Below are positions 17,766 to 27,397 of a DNA stretch of 64,000 bases, one piece after another. Position numbers and translations under genes: made by a program. Source of the DNA: Clostridium muellerianum (GTDB taxonomy: Bacteria; Bacillota; Clostridia; Clostridiales; Clostridiaceae); assembly GCF_012926525.1 (NCBI RefSeq), contig NZ_JABBNI010000025.1:248001-312000 (forward strand), in the 5' to 3' direction. Below the pieces are notes generated by a model that saw nothing but the letters and a program-made list of their open reading frames with translations, did no database searches and was not told the origin of the DNA. Every line of letters starts with the position of its first letter. Position 1 is the stretch's first letter.

Positions 17766-19232
17766 TTAACCTTTAAGTTTTTCTAGTAATTTTTCAACTA
17801 TTGCATTTATATATTCTTCATTTAAATCTTTTAAATTTTCACAAGAAGAAACTTTATCTTCTCCTCTTAACTCTTCTATTTCTTTAACTCCATAAACCAT
17901 TCTTCTTATATTGATTAAATTCATAGGTCCTATATTATCAGAAGTTGAACTTCCACCTACTGCTCCACAGCCTAAAGTTAGCGCTGGAACAAGATTTGTT
18001 GCTGCTCCTATTCCACCTAAAGCTCCTGGAGTATTTACAAGAATTCTTGAAACTGGTTTTTTTAGTGCAAATTCTCTTATTATATCTTCATTTTTTGAAT
18101 GAATTATAAGAGTATGTCCAGCCCCTTCGTTATTTAATACATCTATACATTTTTCACATGCTTTTTCCCAATTTTCTTCACAATAAAATGCTAAAATTGG
18201 AGCAAGTTTTTCTCTTGAATAAGGATATTGTTTTCCCACTCTTGTTTCCTTAGCAATAAGTACTCGTGTACCTTCTGGTATACTTATACCTGCCATTTCT
18301 GCTATATTCTTAGGACTCTTACCTACAATTTTAGGATTCATTGTTCCATTAGCTCTTAATATAAATTTTGATAATCTATCTGCTTCTTCTTCTGTCATGA
18401 AGTATCCACCTTGTTTTTTGAACTCTTCAATAACCTTATCTTTTGAACATTCTTCTACTACTACTGATTGCTCAGAAGCACATATTGTTCCATTATCAAA
18501 AGTTTTACTATCTAAAATTCTCTTAACAGCTAATTTTATATCTGCAGATTTTTCTATGAATGCAGGTCCATTTCCAGGTCCTACTCCTATGGCTGGTGTT
18601 CCTGAACTGTATGCTGCTTTTACCATTGCTGATCCACCAGTTGCAAGTATTAAAGCTACATCTTTATGTTTCATAAGTTCAGATGTGCCTTCCATACTTG
18701 GAACTGTAATACCTGCTATAGCTCCTTCTGGACATCCTGCTTCAACTGCTGCTTTAGAAATAATTTTAATAGTTTCTAATATGCAATTTTTTGCATTAGG
18801 ATGTGGTGAGAAAACTATAGAATTTCCACCTTTAACAGATATCATAGCCTTATATATAACTGTTGAAGTAGGATTTGTTGAAGGTACAAGACCTGCTACA
18901 ACACCTACAGGTACTGCTATCTCTGCAATTTTCTTTTCCCTATCCTCATTTATGATTCCTACGGTTTTCATATCTTTTATATATTCATAAACTGACTTGC
19001 TGGCAAAGGTATTTTTTATAATTTTATCTCTCCACTTACCAAATCCTGTTTCTTCTTCTGCCATTCTAGCTAATTTTTCTGCATTTTTAGCTCCAGCATC
19101 TGATATTGCCTTAACTATTTTATTTATTTGTTCCTGACTCATTGCTGCAAGTATCTTTTGAGCTTCTTTAGCTTTTGATACAAGACTTCTAACTTCTTGA
19201 ATAGATATTAAGTCCTTATCTATAACGTCCAT
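17766..19232 (-). CDS. eutE: CoA-acylating acetaldehyde dehydrogenase EutE
   Basis: A 488-residue aldehyde dehydrogenase that oxidises acetaldehyde to acetyl-CoA with NAD and CoA. The catalytic cysteine is visible in FDNGTICASEQ near residue 255. The N-terminal region (IQEVRSLVSKAKEAQKIL, residues 11-28) is an amphipathic helix typical of cargo targeting. It acts inside the shell between the ammonia-lyase and PduL, while the alcohol dehydrogenase regenerates NAD. It follows the EutK-like gene by four bases. Confidence 0.93.
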   Translation of the reverse strand: MDVIDKDLISIQEVRSLVSKAKEAQKILAAMSQEQINKIVKAISDAGAKNAEKLARMAEEETGFGKWRDKIIKNTFASKSVYEYIKDMKTVGIINEDREKKIAEIAVPVGVVAGLVPSTNPTSTVIYKAMISVKGGNSIVFSPHPNAKNCILETIKIISKAAVEAGCPEGAIAGITVPSMEGTSELMKHKDVALILATGGSAMVKAAYSSGTPAIGVGPGNGPAFIEKSADIKLAVKRILDSKTFDNGTICASEQSVVVEECSKDKVIEEFKKQGGYFMTEEEADRLSKFILRANGTMNPKIVGKSPKNIAEMAGISIPEGTRVLIAKETRVGKQYPYSREKLAPILAFYCEENWEKACEKCIDVLNNEGAGHTLIIHSKNEDIIREFALKKPVSRILVNTPGALGGIGAATNLVPALTLGCGAVGGSSTSDNIGPMNLINIRRMVYGVKEIEELRGEDKVSSCENLKDLNEEYINAIVEKLLEKLKG

Positions 19233-19236
19233 CTAT

Positions 19237-19833
19237 TTACTCCTCCTTATAATAGGTTAGTATTTCTTGAATCAGCTTATCTTTTCTAGCAAATTTAATT
19301 TGTTTGTTTGTCATAGGCGATTTCATTGATCTTACTAATCTTCGTAATTCTTCCACAGTTTTCTTTTCTAACTCTTTTGCAAAATCTTCATTTACAATTT
19401 CTTCAGTTATAACTTCCTCAGTTTTTTCACATGTTATGTTTTTATTTTCCTCTGCATCATTTAAAACTTTTTCAACAATTACATCTTCACAAATAGAATC
19501 ATTATCTTCTATAGTTTCAGTCTTTTGTGTATCATTGACATTACTTTCAATTAGCTGTGAATTTTTTTCTACAATACTCCAGGTACTTATATCTGGTCTT
19601 GCTATAACATGTGTTGAAATAAGTTTAGAGATTTTTTTAGCAGCTTCTTCTGCAGCTTGTACTGCTGAATTAACAGCTCCTACATCTCCTTTTATCTTTA
19701 CAGTAACTATTCCACCTTTTACTTTTTCACATCCTATTAAATCAACATTAGCAGCTTTAAGTGCCGTATCAGCAGCTTCTATGGCACCAAGGTAACCGTA
19801 TACTTCTATTAACCCTAATGCTCCATTATTCAT
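19237..19833 (-). CDS. eutK: BMC shell protein with C-terminal extension (EutK-like)
   Basis: A 198-residue protein. Residues 1-88 are a complete BMC domain (GALGLIEVYGYLGAIEAAD...). Residues ~90-155 are a low-complexity acidic linker rich in Glu, Asp, Asn and Thr. Residues ~155-198 form a basic helical module (VEELRRLVRSM...IKFARKDKLIQEI) resembling a SAP or Rho-N type nucleic-acid-binding fold. EutK of enterobacteria also carries a small C-terminal nucleic-acid-binding-like domain, so the overall design is similar although the sequence differs. The gene name is by analogy. Confidence 0.7.
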   Translation of the reverse strand: MNNGALGLIEVYGYLGAIEAADTALKAANVDLIGCEKVKGGIVTVKIKGDVGAVNSAVQAAEEAAKKISKLISTHVIARPDISTWSIVEKNSQLIESNVNDTQKTETIEDNDSICEDVIVEKVLNDAEENKNITCEKTEEVITEEIVNEDFAKELEKKTVEELRRLVRSMKSPMTNKQIKFARKDKLIQEILTYYKEE

Positions 19834-19847
19834 AAAGTTACCTTATC

Positions 19848-20501
19848 TTAAAAAGCTGTTGGGTTTTCAGCTACAAACTGAACTGCTGCAGCAAAAGCAT
19901 CGCATGCTGCTTTACAAGCTGATTGACTTCCTGTTAATAATCCTCCACCAAAGTTAGTTTCTGATGGTGGTCCGTAAAATGCTGCTAAACTTACATCTGC
20001 TGCTTTTAAAGCTGCATCTAATCCATACATTGCCTCAAGAGGAGGTGCTATTAAATAAGCTATTGCTTCTCCTTCTTTTATATTAGCTACTTTAGAAAGG
20101 TATGTTCCAGTTCTTGATATGCAATGAGCATAATATACTATTGAATCGTCATCATTAGCACTTACAAAATGTGCTCCATTTTCTACAAAGTCAAGAAGTG
20201 AGTTAAGTCCACTTCTAACTTCTGCTGGATTTGGTCCTGCAAGTATACCTATAACTTCACCAACTAATTTTGTACTTGCATTAGCAGAACCTGCATACAT
20301 TGATTTTGCATAAACTACATCTACATCTGCTGCTTTTGTAGCTTCATCTAAAGCAGTGTAAGTTACATCATCTATATCTGATGTTATTAAACCAAGACTT
20401 TTGTGATGTGATTCTAAATTAAAGGCTTTAGCCATTTCTGGACTGACATTTGAAATTATCTTTACACTTAATACTGTTGCACGAATAGCTTCGTTTTTCA
20501 T
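19848..20501 (-). CDS. eutL: Trimeric tandem-BMC shell protein EutL
   Basis: A 217-residue protein of the EutL family, a circularly permuted double BMC domain forming pseudohexameric trimers with a gated central pore. The family C-terminal GGGLLTGSQSACKAACDAF is clear. Two near-equivalent halves of about 105 residues are visible. It lies directly after eutC and before the EutK-like gene, as in other eut loci. Confidence 0.93.
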   Translation of the reverse strand: MKNEAIRATVLSVKIISNVSPEMAKAFNLESHHKSLGLITSDIDDVTYTALDEATKAADVDVVYAKSMYAGSANASTKLVGEVIGILAGPNPAEVRSGLNSLLDFVENGAHFVSANDDDSIVYYAHCISRTGTYLSKVANIKEGEAIAYLIAPPLEAMYGLDAALKAADVSLAAFYGPPSETNFGGGLLTGSQSACKAACDAFAAAVQFVAENPTAF

Positions 20502-20522
20502 ATGCTTTTCCTCCTAAACCAG

Positions 20523-21413
20523 TTAAATTTTTAAATCTATACCGCTTGCTTTTTTATCCAAAATTTCTTTTATGATTTCAGCTATATGTGCTCCTGCTTC
20601 AACTGGTGCTGTTCCACCTTTGTGTATGTTGGAAACAACAGTTCTTCTAGCTTCTGGCATATTTACTGTTGCCTTATAAGCTATATACGCACTCATACTT
20701 TCTGCTGTTACAAGACCTGGTCTTTCTCCTATAAGCACGCAAGTAACATCTGCCTGTAATGCTTCTGAAATTACATCCATAGCTCCTACTCTTCCGTATT
20801 TTACAAAGAAAGTAGTTCCAACACTTAAATTATAAGAATTAAGTCCCTGCATAATAGCTGGAAGTATATCCCTGATATTAGCTTCTATTGCAGCTGAGCT
20901 TAAGCCATCTGATACATAAATTTGAACCTGTGGTTTGTTAGTGCACTTAGATTTAATTTCATCTATTGTTTCCTTTGAAAATTTTCTTCCTAAATCTGGT
21001 CTTGTTATATATTCGTCCTTATTTTCACATAAAGTTTTTACTGAGAAAAGATTTTCTTCCTTTAAAAATTCCTCAGAAACGTCCGAAAATACTGAATCCT
21101 GTGCTGCTGCATGATCTGCTCTAAATCTAAGTGAAGTTTCTGTTTTATATCTTGGACCAGCTCTCCATATTCCAATTCTTGCTGGAGTCTTTTCTTTCAT
21201 TTTTAAATATCCTTCAGCATCTGATGGATTTGGTACTAAAAGCTGCTCTTTTATATTAATTTCTGTTATATCATCTACAAATCCATTTTCTACCTGAGAT
21301 GATGATACACATTCTTTATGCTCAATTTCTTTTTTAACTTCCTCTTTTTTATCACTTGTCATTTCCGTTAAAAGTTGGGAAACTAATTGTTTTAATTCTA
21401 CTTCTGATATCAT
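20523..21413 (-). CDS. eutC: Ethanolamine ammonia-lyase small subunit
   Basis: A 296-residue EutC subunit. It forms the adenosylcobalamin-dependent lyase with EutB, splitting ethanolamine to acetaldehyde and ammonia. The conserved [13 protein letters not shown] (residues ~110-122) and [14 protein letters not shown] stretches are characteristic, and the B12-binding region follows. ATG at 21413 is preferred because AAAGGAG lies eight bases before it. A GTG at 21431 overlapping the eutB stop would give six extra residues but has no ribosome site. The first ~50 residues are a charged extension that may target the enzyme to the shell. Confidence 0.93.
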   Translation of the reverse strand: MISEVELKQLVSQLLTEMTSDKKEEVKKEIEHKECVSSSQVENGFVDDITEINIKEQLLVPNPSDAEGYLKMKEKTPARIGIWRAGPRYKTETSLRFRADHAAAQDSVFSDVSEEFLKEENLFSVKTLCENKDEYITRPDLGRKFSKETIDEIKSKCTNKPQVQIYVSDGLSSAAIEANIRDILPAIMQGLNSYNLSVGTTFFVKYGRVGAMDVISEALQADVTCVLIGERPGLVTAESMSAYIAYKATVNMPEARRTVVSNIHKGGTAPVEAGAHIAEIIKEILDKKASGIDLKI

Positions 21414-21430
21414 TGATATTTCTCCTTTCA

Positions 21431-22795
21431 CTATTTAAGAAATACAGATGCATCTCCTGCTTTTTTAGTTAATTTTCCATTTTCTATAAAACCCATTTTA
21501 TTAAGCCATTCATCAAATTCCTTTATTGGTTTTAGGTTTAATAATTCTCTTAAAGTAGCTGTATCATGGTATCCTGTACATTGATAGTTAAGCATTACAT
21601 CATCACCATGTGGCACTCCCATAAAGTAGTTACAACCTGCTGCTGCAAGAAGTACAGCTAAGTTTTCTATGTCATTTTGATCTGCTTTCATATGGTTAGT
21701 GTAACAAGCATCACAACCCATTGGTATTCCTGTAAGTTTGCCCATGAAATGATCCTCTAATCCTGCTCTTATAACCTGTTTGCTATCATATAAGTATTCA
21801 GGTCCTATAAATCCAACTACTGTGTTTACAAGGAAAGGATTGTATTTTTTAGCAAAACCATAACATCTTGCTTCCATAGTAAGCTGGTCAACTCCATGAT
21901 GGCTGTCTGAAGATAATTCAGATCCCTGTCCAGTTTCAAAATACATTACATTTGGTCCTTCTGCAGTACCTTCTTTTAATGCAAGTTGTCTAGCTTCTTC
22001 AATCATGTCTCCAGTTATTCCAAAAGCTTCATTTCCTTTTTGCGAACCTGCTATACTTTGGAATATAAGATCAGTTGGAGCTCCTTTTCTTACAGCTTCC
22101 ATTTGAGTTGTTACATGTGCAAGTACACAATTCTGTGTTGGTATTTTCCATTTATTTTTAAATTCATCAAATTTCTTTAATACTTTTGTTACACTTTCCA
22201 CAGAATCATCAACTGGGTTTAATCCTATAACAGCATCTCCTATACCAAAGCTTAAACCTTCCATAAGGGAGGCAAGTATTCCATCAGGATCATCTGTAGG
22301 ATGGTTAGGTTGAAGTCTTGCAGATAAAGTTCCATCTAATCCTATAGTTGTATTACAGTGAGCAGATATTCTTATTTTTTTTGCTCCATATATCAAATCT
22401 AAATTTGACATTAATTTTGCTACAGCAGAAACCATTTCACTAGTTAATCCTCTGCTTACTCTCTTTATATCAGCACCAGTAGTGTCCTCATCTAATATCC
22501 ATTCTCTTAATTCTGATACTGTCCAATTTTTTATTTCATTATAAATTTTTTCATTTACTGCATCTTGAATTATTCTTGTTACTTCATCAACTTCGTATGG
22601 TACTGCTGGATTATTTCTCAAATCTTCCAAAGTAACTTCTGATAAAACTACCTTAGCTGCTACTCTCTCCTCAGAAGATTCGGCAGCAATTCCAGCAAGC
22701 TTATCTCCTGATTTTTCTTCATTAGCTTTAGCCATTACTTCCATCAATGATTTGAATTTATATACATGTCCAAATAATTTTGTTTTTAATTTCAA
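21431..22795 (-). CDS. eutB: Ethanolamine ammonia-lyase large subunit
   Basis: A 454-residue EutB subunit, the TIM-barrel catalytic chain. Family motifs such as [17 protein letters not shown] and [15 protein letters not shown] are clear, and the length is typical (about 453). It follows eutA by 22 bases and is translationally close to eutC. It is the signature enzyme that defines the locus. Confidence 0.96.
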   Translation of the reverse strand: MKLKTKLFGHVYKFKSLMEVMAKANEEKSGDKLAGIAAESSEERVAAKVVLSEVTLEDLRNNPAVPYEVDEVTRIIQDAVNEKIYNEIKNWTVSELREWILDEDTTGADIKRVSRGLTSEMVSAVAKLMSNLDLIYGAKKIRISAHCNTTIGLDGTLSARLQPNHPTDDPDGILASLMEGLSFGIGDAVIGLNPVDDSVESVTKVLKKFDEFKNKWKIPTQNCVLAHVTTQMEAVRKGAPTDLIFQSIAGSQKGNEAFGITGDMIEEARQLALKEGTAEGPNVMYFETGQGSELSSDSHHGVDQLTMEARCYGFAKKYNPFLVNTVVGFIGPEYLYDSKQVIRAGLEDHFMGKLTGIPMGCDACYTNHMKADQNDIENLAVLLAAAGCNYFMGVPHGDDVMLNYQCTGYHDTATLRELLNLKPIKEFDEWLNKMGFIENGKLTKKAGDASVFLK

Positions 22796-22817
22796 AACAA
22801 TTCCCTCCTTTGTATTA

Positions 22818-24257
22818 TTAAGAATTAAATACCAATGTCTTAATTACTACAGGTACTACCTTTCCATCTGCTAATGGCTTACCAATATCAATGTAGTCCC
22901 CATTTTGAACTTTTATAGCATCTATACATATAACTGGTTTATTAAACTTTAAGTTATTCTGTATAGTTTGTCCCAAAACCTTAGCAATATCATTTTCTAC
23001 TACAACTATAATAGGAAAATCCTCTTTAATTATTTCTGTCATACTTTCTATTAACACACTAGAGATCTCTTGAATTTCTTTAAAACTAGGATTCTTCTTA
23101 GCTTTTAAAGCAAGTGCCACTGGCTGAATTTCATTTTCTAAAACAAACCAGTTTAATTTTTCTTTTATAACTTTAGTAAGTTCTTTAGGATCTAATTTTT
23201 CATCTTCTGAAGATAACTTTAATATTGGAAGATTTTTTATAGGAAGTTTATCTTCTGTGTAAGTTATAGTACTTCCACTTATATCTGTAGTATGTGAACC
23301 TGCACCTACCACTGTAGCTCTTATAGTTTCTTGAGATTTTTTTAAGTTTAACTTTTCACATAAAAAAGATTTTTTAATAGCTTGACCTAACAATATTCCT
23401 ATATCACCATATTTAAAAATTTCTCCATCTGGTTCATTGTATATATAATCTGCAACGCCTCCTGAAAAAGTTATGCATTTTATATCTTTTTTAAGATCTA
23501 ATCCTTTATTAGTTATAATTCTTTCATAAAATCCTGATCTTTCCCTAAGCCCTACGCTTTCTTCCAAAAGCTTTACCATTTCATCTACTACAGTAGAAAG
23601 CTTATCCTTTGAAGCTTCCTCACCCTCTTGAATTTCAATTTTCTTTAGCTTACATAGCTCTTTTACTTTTTCTGCTATGTAGATTATTTTTTTTGAGGAT
23701 TTATCAATTTTTATGAGTCTTCCACCTATGTCAAGGCATCCAACTTCTACTAATTCTCCTCTATTAAATACTGCACTATTTGTAGTTCCTCCACCAATGT
23801 CTAAATTAACTACCACAGTATTTTCTTCCTTAGATATTCTGTCTGCACCTGCACCTTTTCCTGAAATTATTGACTCAAGATCTGGTCCTGCAGTTGCCAC
23901 TACAAAATCTCCAGCAAACCCACTTAATTTTTGTATTACATCATTGGCATTGTTCTTTCTTGCAGTTTCTCCTGTTATAATTACAGCTCCTGTTCTAACA
24001 TCTTCCTTAGATACTCCTGCTTTCTCATATTCACTTTTTACAATTTCTCTTACCCTTTCACCATTAATTTCTTTTTGAGATATAAGAGGTGTAAAGTAAA
24101 TATCACTTCTATATACAATTTTCTTATCCACTATACTTATTCTTGGTACAGAAAAACTTGAAGCTGTATTTTCAATTGTTATATTACTAAATATAAGTTG
24201 TGTAGTAGATGTTCCTATGTCAATTCCTACACTTAAAATCTCTTCTTTCACTTTCAA
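22818..24257 (-). CDS. eutA: Ethanolamine ammonia-lyase reactivating factor EutA
   Basis: A 479-residue ASKHA-fold ATPase that exchanges damaged cobalamin on ethanolamine ammonia-lyase. The N-terminal phosphate-binding loop is [16 protein letters not shown] (residues 10-25) and a second nucleotide motif, [14 protein letters not shown], lies near residue 160. It is the first gene after the third EutV antitermination site, so the catalytic genes below it depend on ethanolamine sensing. Confidence 0.93.
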   Translation of the reverse strand: MKVKEEILSVGIDIGTSTTQLIFSNITIENTASSFSVPRISIVDKKIVYRSDIYFTPLISQKEINGERVREIVKSEYEKAGVSKEDVRTGAVIITGETARKNNANDVIQKLSGFAGDFVVATAGPDLESIISGKGAGADRISKEENTVVVNLDIGGGTTNSAVFNRGELVEVGCLDIGGRLIKIDKSSKKIIYIAEKVKELCKLKKIEIQEGEEASKDKLSTVVDEMVKLLEESVGLRERSGFYERIITNKGLDLKKDIKCITFSGGVADYIYNEPDGEIFKYGDIGILLGQAIKKSFLCEKLNLKKSQETIRATVVGAGSHTTDISGSTITYTEDKLPIKNLPILKLSSEDEKLDPKELTKVIKEKLNWFVLENEIQPVALALKAKKNPSFKEIQEISSVLIESMTEIIKEDFPIIVVVENDIAKVLGQTIQNNLKFNKPVICIDAIKVQNGDYIDIGKPLADGKVVPVVIKTLVFNS

Positions 24258-24279
24258 TCCTCCTTCCTTTTAAAAATAC

Positions 24280-24337
24280 AAAGAGGCTTAAAATTATTAT
24301 TTAAATTTAAGTTTAAATAATAATTTTAAGCCTCTTT
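24280..24337 (-). terminator. Intrinsic terminator in the eutA leader
   Basis: The long stem AAAGAGGCTTAAAATTATTATTTAAA and its near-perfect inverse (24280-24337), followed on the minus strand by TATTTTTA. Its 5' side overlaps the second ANTAR hairpin, so the two are mutually exclusive. Confidence 0.8.
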
Positions 24338-24367
24338 GCTTGATTATATAAACACGCCTTTGTGTTT
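24328..24367 (-). promoter_or_regulatory. EutV (ANTAR) antitermination site upstream of eutA
   Basis: Read on the minus strand. Hairpin P1 is AAACAC-AAAGGC-GTGTTT (24350-24367). Hairpin P2 is AAGC-AAAGAG-GCTT (24328-24341). Both have six-base loops with A at position 1 and G at position 4, the ANTAR recognition rule, and they are eight bases apart. P2 shares bases with the terminator, so EutV binding would allow read-through into eutA. Confidence 0.88.
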
Positions 24368-24378
24368 AATTCACTATT

Positions 24379-25815
24379 TTAATTTTTAAAATCAAATCTT
24401 ATTTTTGTTCCTTTGCTATTTGAAACTATATCTATATCTCCATTTAATTTATCTTTTACTAAATTCTGTACTATGCTTAAACCAAGACTGTTGCTTCTCT
24501 TATTTTTAATATCAAAACCTATTCCATTATCTATTAAGTTTATAGCAGAATAAATTTCGCCTTTTTTAATTATTATATTTATAATTCCTGAATCCTTATT
24601 TTTAAAAGCATAGTGCATAGAATTTTGTAATAACTCATTTACAACTAATGCTATAGAAGTTGCCTTATCAGAATCTATTTTAAAATCGTCACCTTCTAAA
24701 TTTACTTTTATATTTTTGCTTTCACCATCAAAATATTTTACACTATTGTTTTTTATATTGCTTATTACATCCTGAATATTTACTTCATCTATACCTTCCT
24801 TAGCAAGAATCTCATGGGTAGCTGCTATACTTAATATCCTATTCATACTTTCATTTAAAGACTCTTTTGTATTTTCATTATCACTTCTCCTAGCTTGAAG
24901 CCTTAAAAGACTTGCTACGGTTTGAAGATTATTTTTAACTCTGTGGTGTATTTCTTTAATAGCCACAGATTTTAATATAAGTTCTTTTTCCTTTTGTTTC
25001 ATACTGGTTATGTCCTTAATCATTATAATAAGTTTTATTGTCTTTGCTGGTATAAATATTCTTTTTAATTCTAAAAACAAATTTCCAACATTAACTTCTT
25101 GTACTTGAATACTTTGACCTGAAGAAGTATTCTCCATACTAATGTCTTTTATAACATTTTCAAATGTAGAATTATCAAAGGATATATTATTATAATCCAT
25201 ACCAATTAACGTATCCTTATAACCTAATTTGGAATAAAGCCTATCAGCTTTAGGATTTTTAAACCTTACTATACCATTTTCATCAAACATGATTATAGCT
25301 TGATCTAAATTGTTAGTTATAGGATTGCCACCTTCAGTTATAGACATAAGTGTATCTGTTAATGTTTTATATCCTTCAGTTAGCATTTCCACATATCTGT
25401 CATTATTAATCTTACCTGTTACATCTTTTTCTATTATAAGTGCACCTATTACCCTATTATTATTTTCAATAGGTGCAACATTTTGTCTCACATTTACCAT
25501 TTCTTGAGTTACAGCTTTTAATTCCTTGGTAGCTATACCAAGCTCTAATGTTCTTAATACTGCTGGCTCATTATCTCTATAAGCTAATTTCCCAACTACT
25601 GAATTTTTATACATACTCTTACCACTTAGTGGTTTTGCTTCTGCTACTACTATTGCTACATCTTTATCTCTTGTTGGACAATCTATAAATACATTTCCAT
25701 TAGATACATCTGCTAAAGGTTGTATTGAACACACCATATCTTCTATTTTTAATATATCATAATTAGTTAAATCGGTATATTGTATACATAATTCTCTTAT
25801 GTTTGAATTACGCAT
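24379..25815 (-). CDS. eutW: Ethanolamine sensor histidine kinase EutW
   Basis: A 478-residue soluble sensor kinase. The N-terminal ~160 residues form the ethanolamine-sensing domain, a PAS-like segment follows (~170-270), and then a HisKA_2 dimerisation domain with the phosphoacceptor in KEIHHRVKNNLQTVASLL near residue 285. The C-terminus is an HWE/HATPase domain with VNELLQNSMHYAF and DNGIGF boxes. It overlaps eutV by eight bases. In Enterococcus EutW phosphorylates EutV when ethanolamine is present. No transmembrane segment is seen, so the ligand is sensed in the cytoplasm. Confidence 0.93.
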   Translation of the reverse strand: MRNSNIRELCIQYTDLTNYDILKIEDMVCSIQPLADVSNGNVFIDCPTRDKDVAIVVAEAKPLSGKSMYKNSVVGKLAYRDNEPAVLRTLELGIATKELKAVTQEMVNVRQNVAPIENNNRVIGALIIEKDVTGKINNDRYVEMLTEGYKTLTDTLMSITEGGNPITNNLDQAIIMFDENGIVRFKNPKADRLYSKLGYKDTLIGMDYNNISFDNSTFENVIKDISMENTSSGQSIQVQEVNVGNLFLELKRIFIPAKTIKLIIMIKDITSMKQKEKELILKSVAIKEIHHRVKNNLQTVASLLRLQARRSDNENTKESLNESMNRILSIAATHEILAKEGIDEVNIQDVISNIKNNSVKYFDGESKNIKVNLEGDDFKIDSDKATSIALVVNELLQNSMHYAFKNKDSGIINIIIKKGEIYSAINLIDNGIGFDIKNKRSNSLGLSIVQNLVKDKLNGDIDIVSNSKGTKIRFDFKN

Positions 25816-26380
25816 AATTCGAAAGTATTACCTCCGATATTTGTTTCATGGTGCATCTTTTATTCATACTTAAATTTCTAATTCTAGAGTAAGCATCTTC
25901 TTCACTAATGTTTTCTTTTTTTATTAACAATCCTTTAGCCTTTTCTATTGTTTTTCTTTCTTCAAGTTTCTTACTAACATTTTCAAGATCTTCCTTCATC
26001 TTTTTAAGTTCTCTACTTTTAGATATTGCTACCTCAAGAGTAGGAACTAAAGATTTTTGATCTAGTGGTTTTACCAAGTATCCTATTGCTCCAACTTTAG
26101 CTGCTTTTTCAATAAAATCATTTCCACTGTAGGCTGTAAGAAGCACTACTCCACCTGCTAAATTTTCATTTTGAATTATTTTTGTAGCATTTAGTCCATC
26201 AAGTATAGGCATCTTTATATCCATAATCACCAAATCCGGCGAATATTTTCTACAAAGCTCCACTGCATCAAATCCATCAGAAGCTTCTGCTACCACATTG
26301 TACTTAGCTTCTTCCAGCATTTCTCGTAAATCCATTCTTGTAATAGGTTCATCATCGGCTATTACTATTCTTTTTAACAT
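25808..26380 (-). CDS. eutV: ANTAR antitermination response regulator EutV
   Basis: A 190-residue regulator. The receiver domain spans residues 1-120 with phosphoacceptor D54 (VIMDIKMP) and K104-type lysine in GYLVKPLD. A coiled coil follows at ~120-140, then an ANTAR RNA-binding domain at ~135-190 (TIEKAKGLLIKKENISEEDAY). Once phosphorylated it dimerises and binds two-hairpin RNA motifs, blocking terminators. Three such motifs are present in this window, upstream of adh, eutS and eutA, which confirms its targets. Confidence 0.94.
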   Translation of the reverse strand: MLKRIVIADDEPITRMDLREMLEEAKYNVVAEASDGFDAVELCRKYSPDLVIMDIKMPILDGLNATKIIQNENLAGGVVLLTAYSGNDFIEKAAKVGAIGYLVKPLDQKSLVPTLEVAISKSRELKKMKEDLENVSKKLEERKTIEKAKGLLIKKENISEEDAYSRIRNLSMNKRCTMKQISEVILSNYA

Positions 26381-26419
26381 ATCTTCACCTCATAAATAAA
26401 AAATATATTTAAATAAATT

Positions 26420-26848
26420 TTAATGAATACATTTTTTTATTTCATCTATACCTGAACTTTCTGTACTACTAACTTTAAATATCTTTTTAGCGCCTGCAAT
26501 TTCAAGTAACTTTTGTGCCCTTTTTATGCTGTCTTCACATTTACACAAATCTATTTTTGTTATAATTCCTATAACTGTCTTTTCAAAAGCCCCCGCAAAT
26601 TCTGGTGGAAATAAACTTTCTTCCTCTGTACAATCCTGAACAAATGCAATTATATCTGCCTCCACTGAAGATACTATTAAAGCTTTATAATAAGCTCTAT
26701 TTTCTATGTATTCTCCAGGAGTATCGATTATATTTTCACAAACTTCAATAGCTTGAGTTTTTTTATATTGCACACATTCTTTATTTAGCACCTGAGTCAA
26801 TGTAGTTTTTCCAGAGCCTGTCCTTCCTATGAGCAATAACGTTTTCAT
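26420..26848 (-). CDS. eutP: EutP/PduV-like GTPase
   Basis: A 142-residue small Ras-like GTPase. The P-loop is GRTGSGKTT at residues 8-16, a switch-II-like DTPGEY lies near residue 43, and the base-specificity motif TKID is near residue 97. EutP proteins accompany ethanolamine microcompartments; acetate kinase activity has been reported for Salmonella EutP. It lies between eutS and eutV. Confidence 0.88.
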   Translation of the reverse strand: MKTLLLIGRTGSGKTTLTQVLNKECVQYKKTQAIEVCENIIDTPGEYIENRAYYKALIVSSVEADIIAFVQDCTEEESLFPPEFAGAFEKTVIGIITKIDLCKCEDSIKRAQKLLEIAGAKKIFKVSSTESSGIDEIKKCIH

Positions 26849-26891
26849 ATTTAATATAACTCCTCTAATACTTTAATTATTTAAAAATACT

Positions 26892-27236
26892 TTATGACTT
26901 TGTAATAGGCGATGCTGAAAAAGAATTTGTGTTAGTTAAAACATTGAGCACTGCTTTAACAGCTGACTCTACACTTCCTACATCCCCTGTTATAACTAAA
27001 GAACCACTGAATCTGTCTAAAAAACCTATTGATACTCCAGCTGCTTTAGTTGCTACATCTGCAGCTATTATAGACGCTTCACTTGGAGTTATAGTGAGAA
27101 TGCCTATGGCATCTTTTATCTCAGAAACAAGTCCTAACTTCTTATATATATCCTTATTGGGATTGGCTATAATATGAGCTAATGTTACCTGTTTCCCTGG
27201 CACATATTCTTGAATTATTCTTTGTTTGTCTTCCAT
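26892..27236 (-). CDS. eutS: BMC shell protein EutS/PduU type
   Basis: A 114-residue permuted BMC-domain protein. The N-terminal [20 protein letters not shown] is the EutS/PduU hallmark, forming a beta-barrel over the hexamer pore. It is the first shell gene transcribed, behind its own promoter and an EutV antitermination site. Confidence 0.93.
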   Translation of the reverse strand: MEDKQRIIQEYVPGKQVTLAHIIANPNKDIYKKLGLVSEIKDAIGILTITPSEASIIAADVATKAAGVSIGFLDRFSGSLVITGDVGSVESAVKAVLNVLTNTNSFSASPITKS

Positions 27237-27265
27237 AATGCATTATCACCTCTTTCAAATAAAAT

Positions 27266-27302
27266 AGGCCTCTTAAAAATAAAATATATTTCTAAGAAGC
27301 CT
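27266..27302 (-). terminator. Intrinsic terminator in the eutS leader
   Basis: AGGCTTCTTAGAAATA and its inverse TATTTTTAAGAGGCCT form a long stem, followed on the minus strand by ATTTTATTT. The 5' strand overlaps ANTAR hairpin P2. Confidence 0.78.
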
Positions 27303-27338
27303 CATTGCTTTTCTAAATTCATACACTTCATTGTGTAT
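27297..27338 (-). promoter_or_regulatory. EutV (ANTAR) antitermination site upstream of eutS
   Basis: Minus strand: P1 is ATACAC-AATGAA-GTGTAT (27321-27338) and P2 is AAGC-AATGAG-GCTT (27297-27310). Both hexaloops have A1 and G4. The spacing between hairpins is ten bases. P2 overlaps the following terminator, as in the eutA leader. Confidence 0.88.
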
Positions 27339-27348
27339 CTATGATTAA

Positions 27349-27377
27349 ATATTACACTTTTTGATTAAATATGTCAA
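27349..27377 (-). promoter_or_regulatory. Promoter of eutS
   Basis: On the minus strand TTGACA (27372-27377) and TAATAT (27349-27354) are 17 bases apart. It lies between the adh stop and the ANTAR site, so transcription starts constitutively and is controlled by antitermination. Confidence 0.75.
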
Positions 27378-27397
27378 TATATTTTTAAAATTTATTA

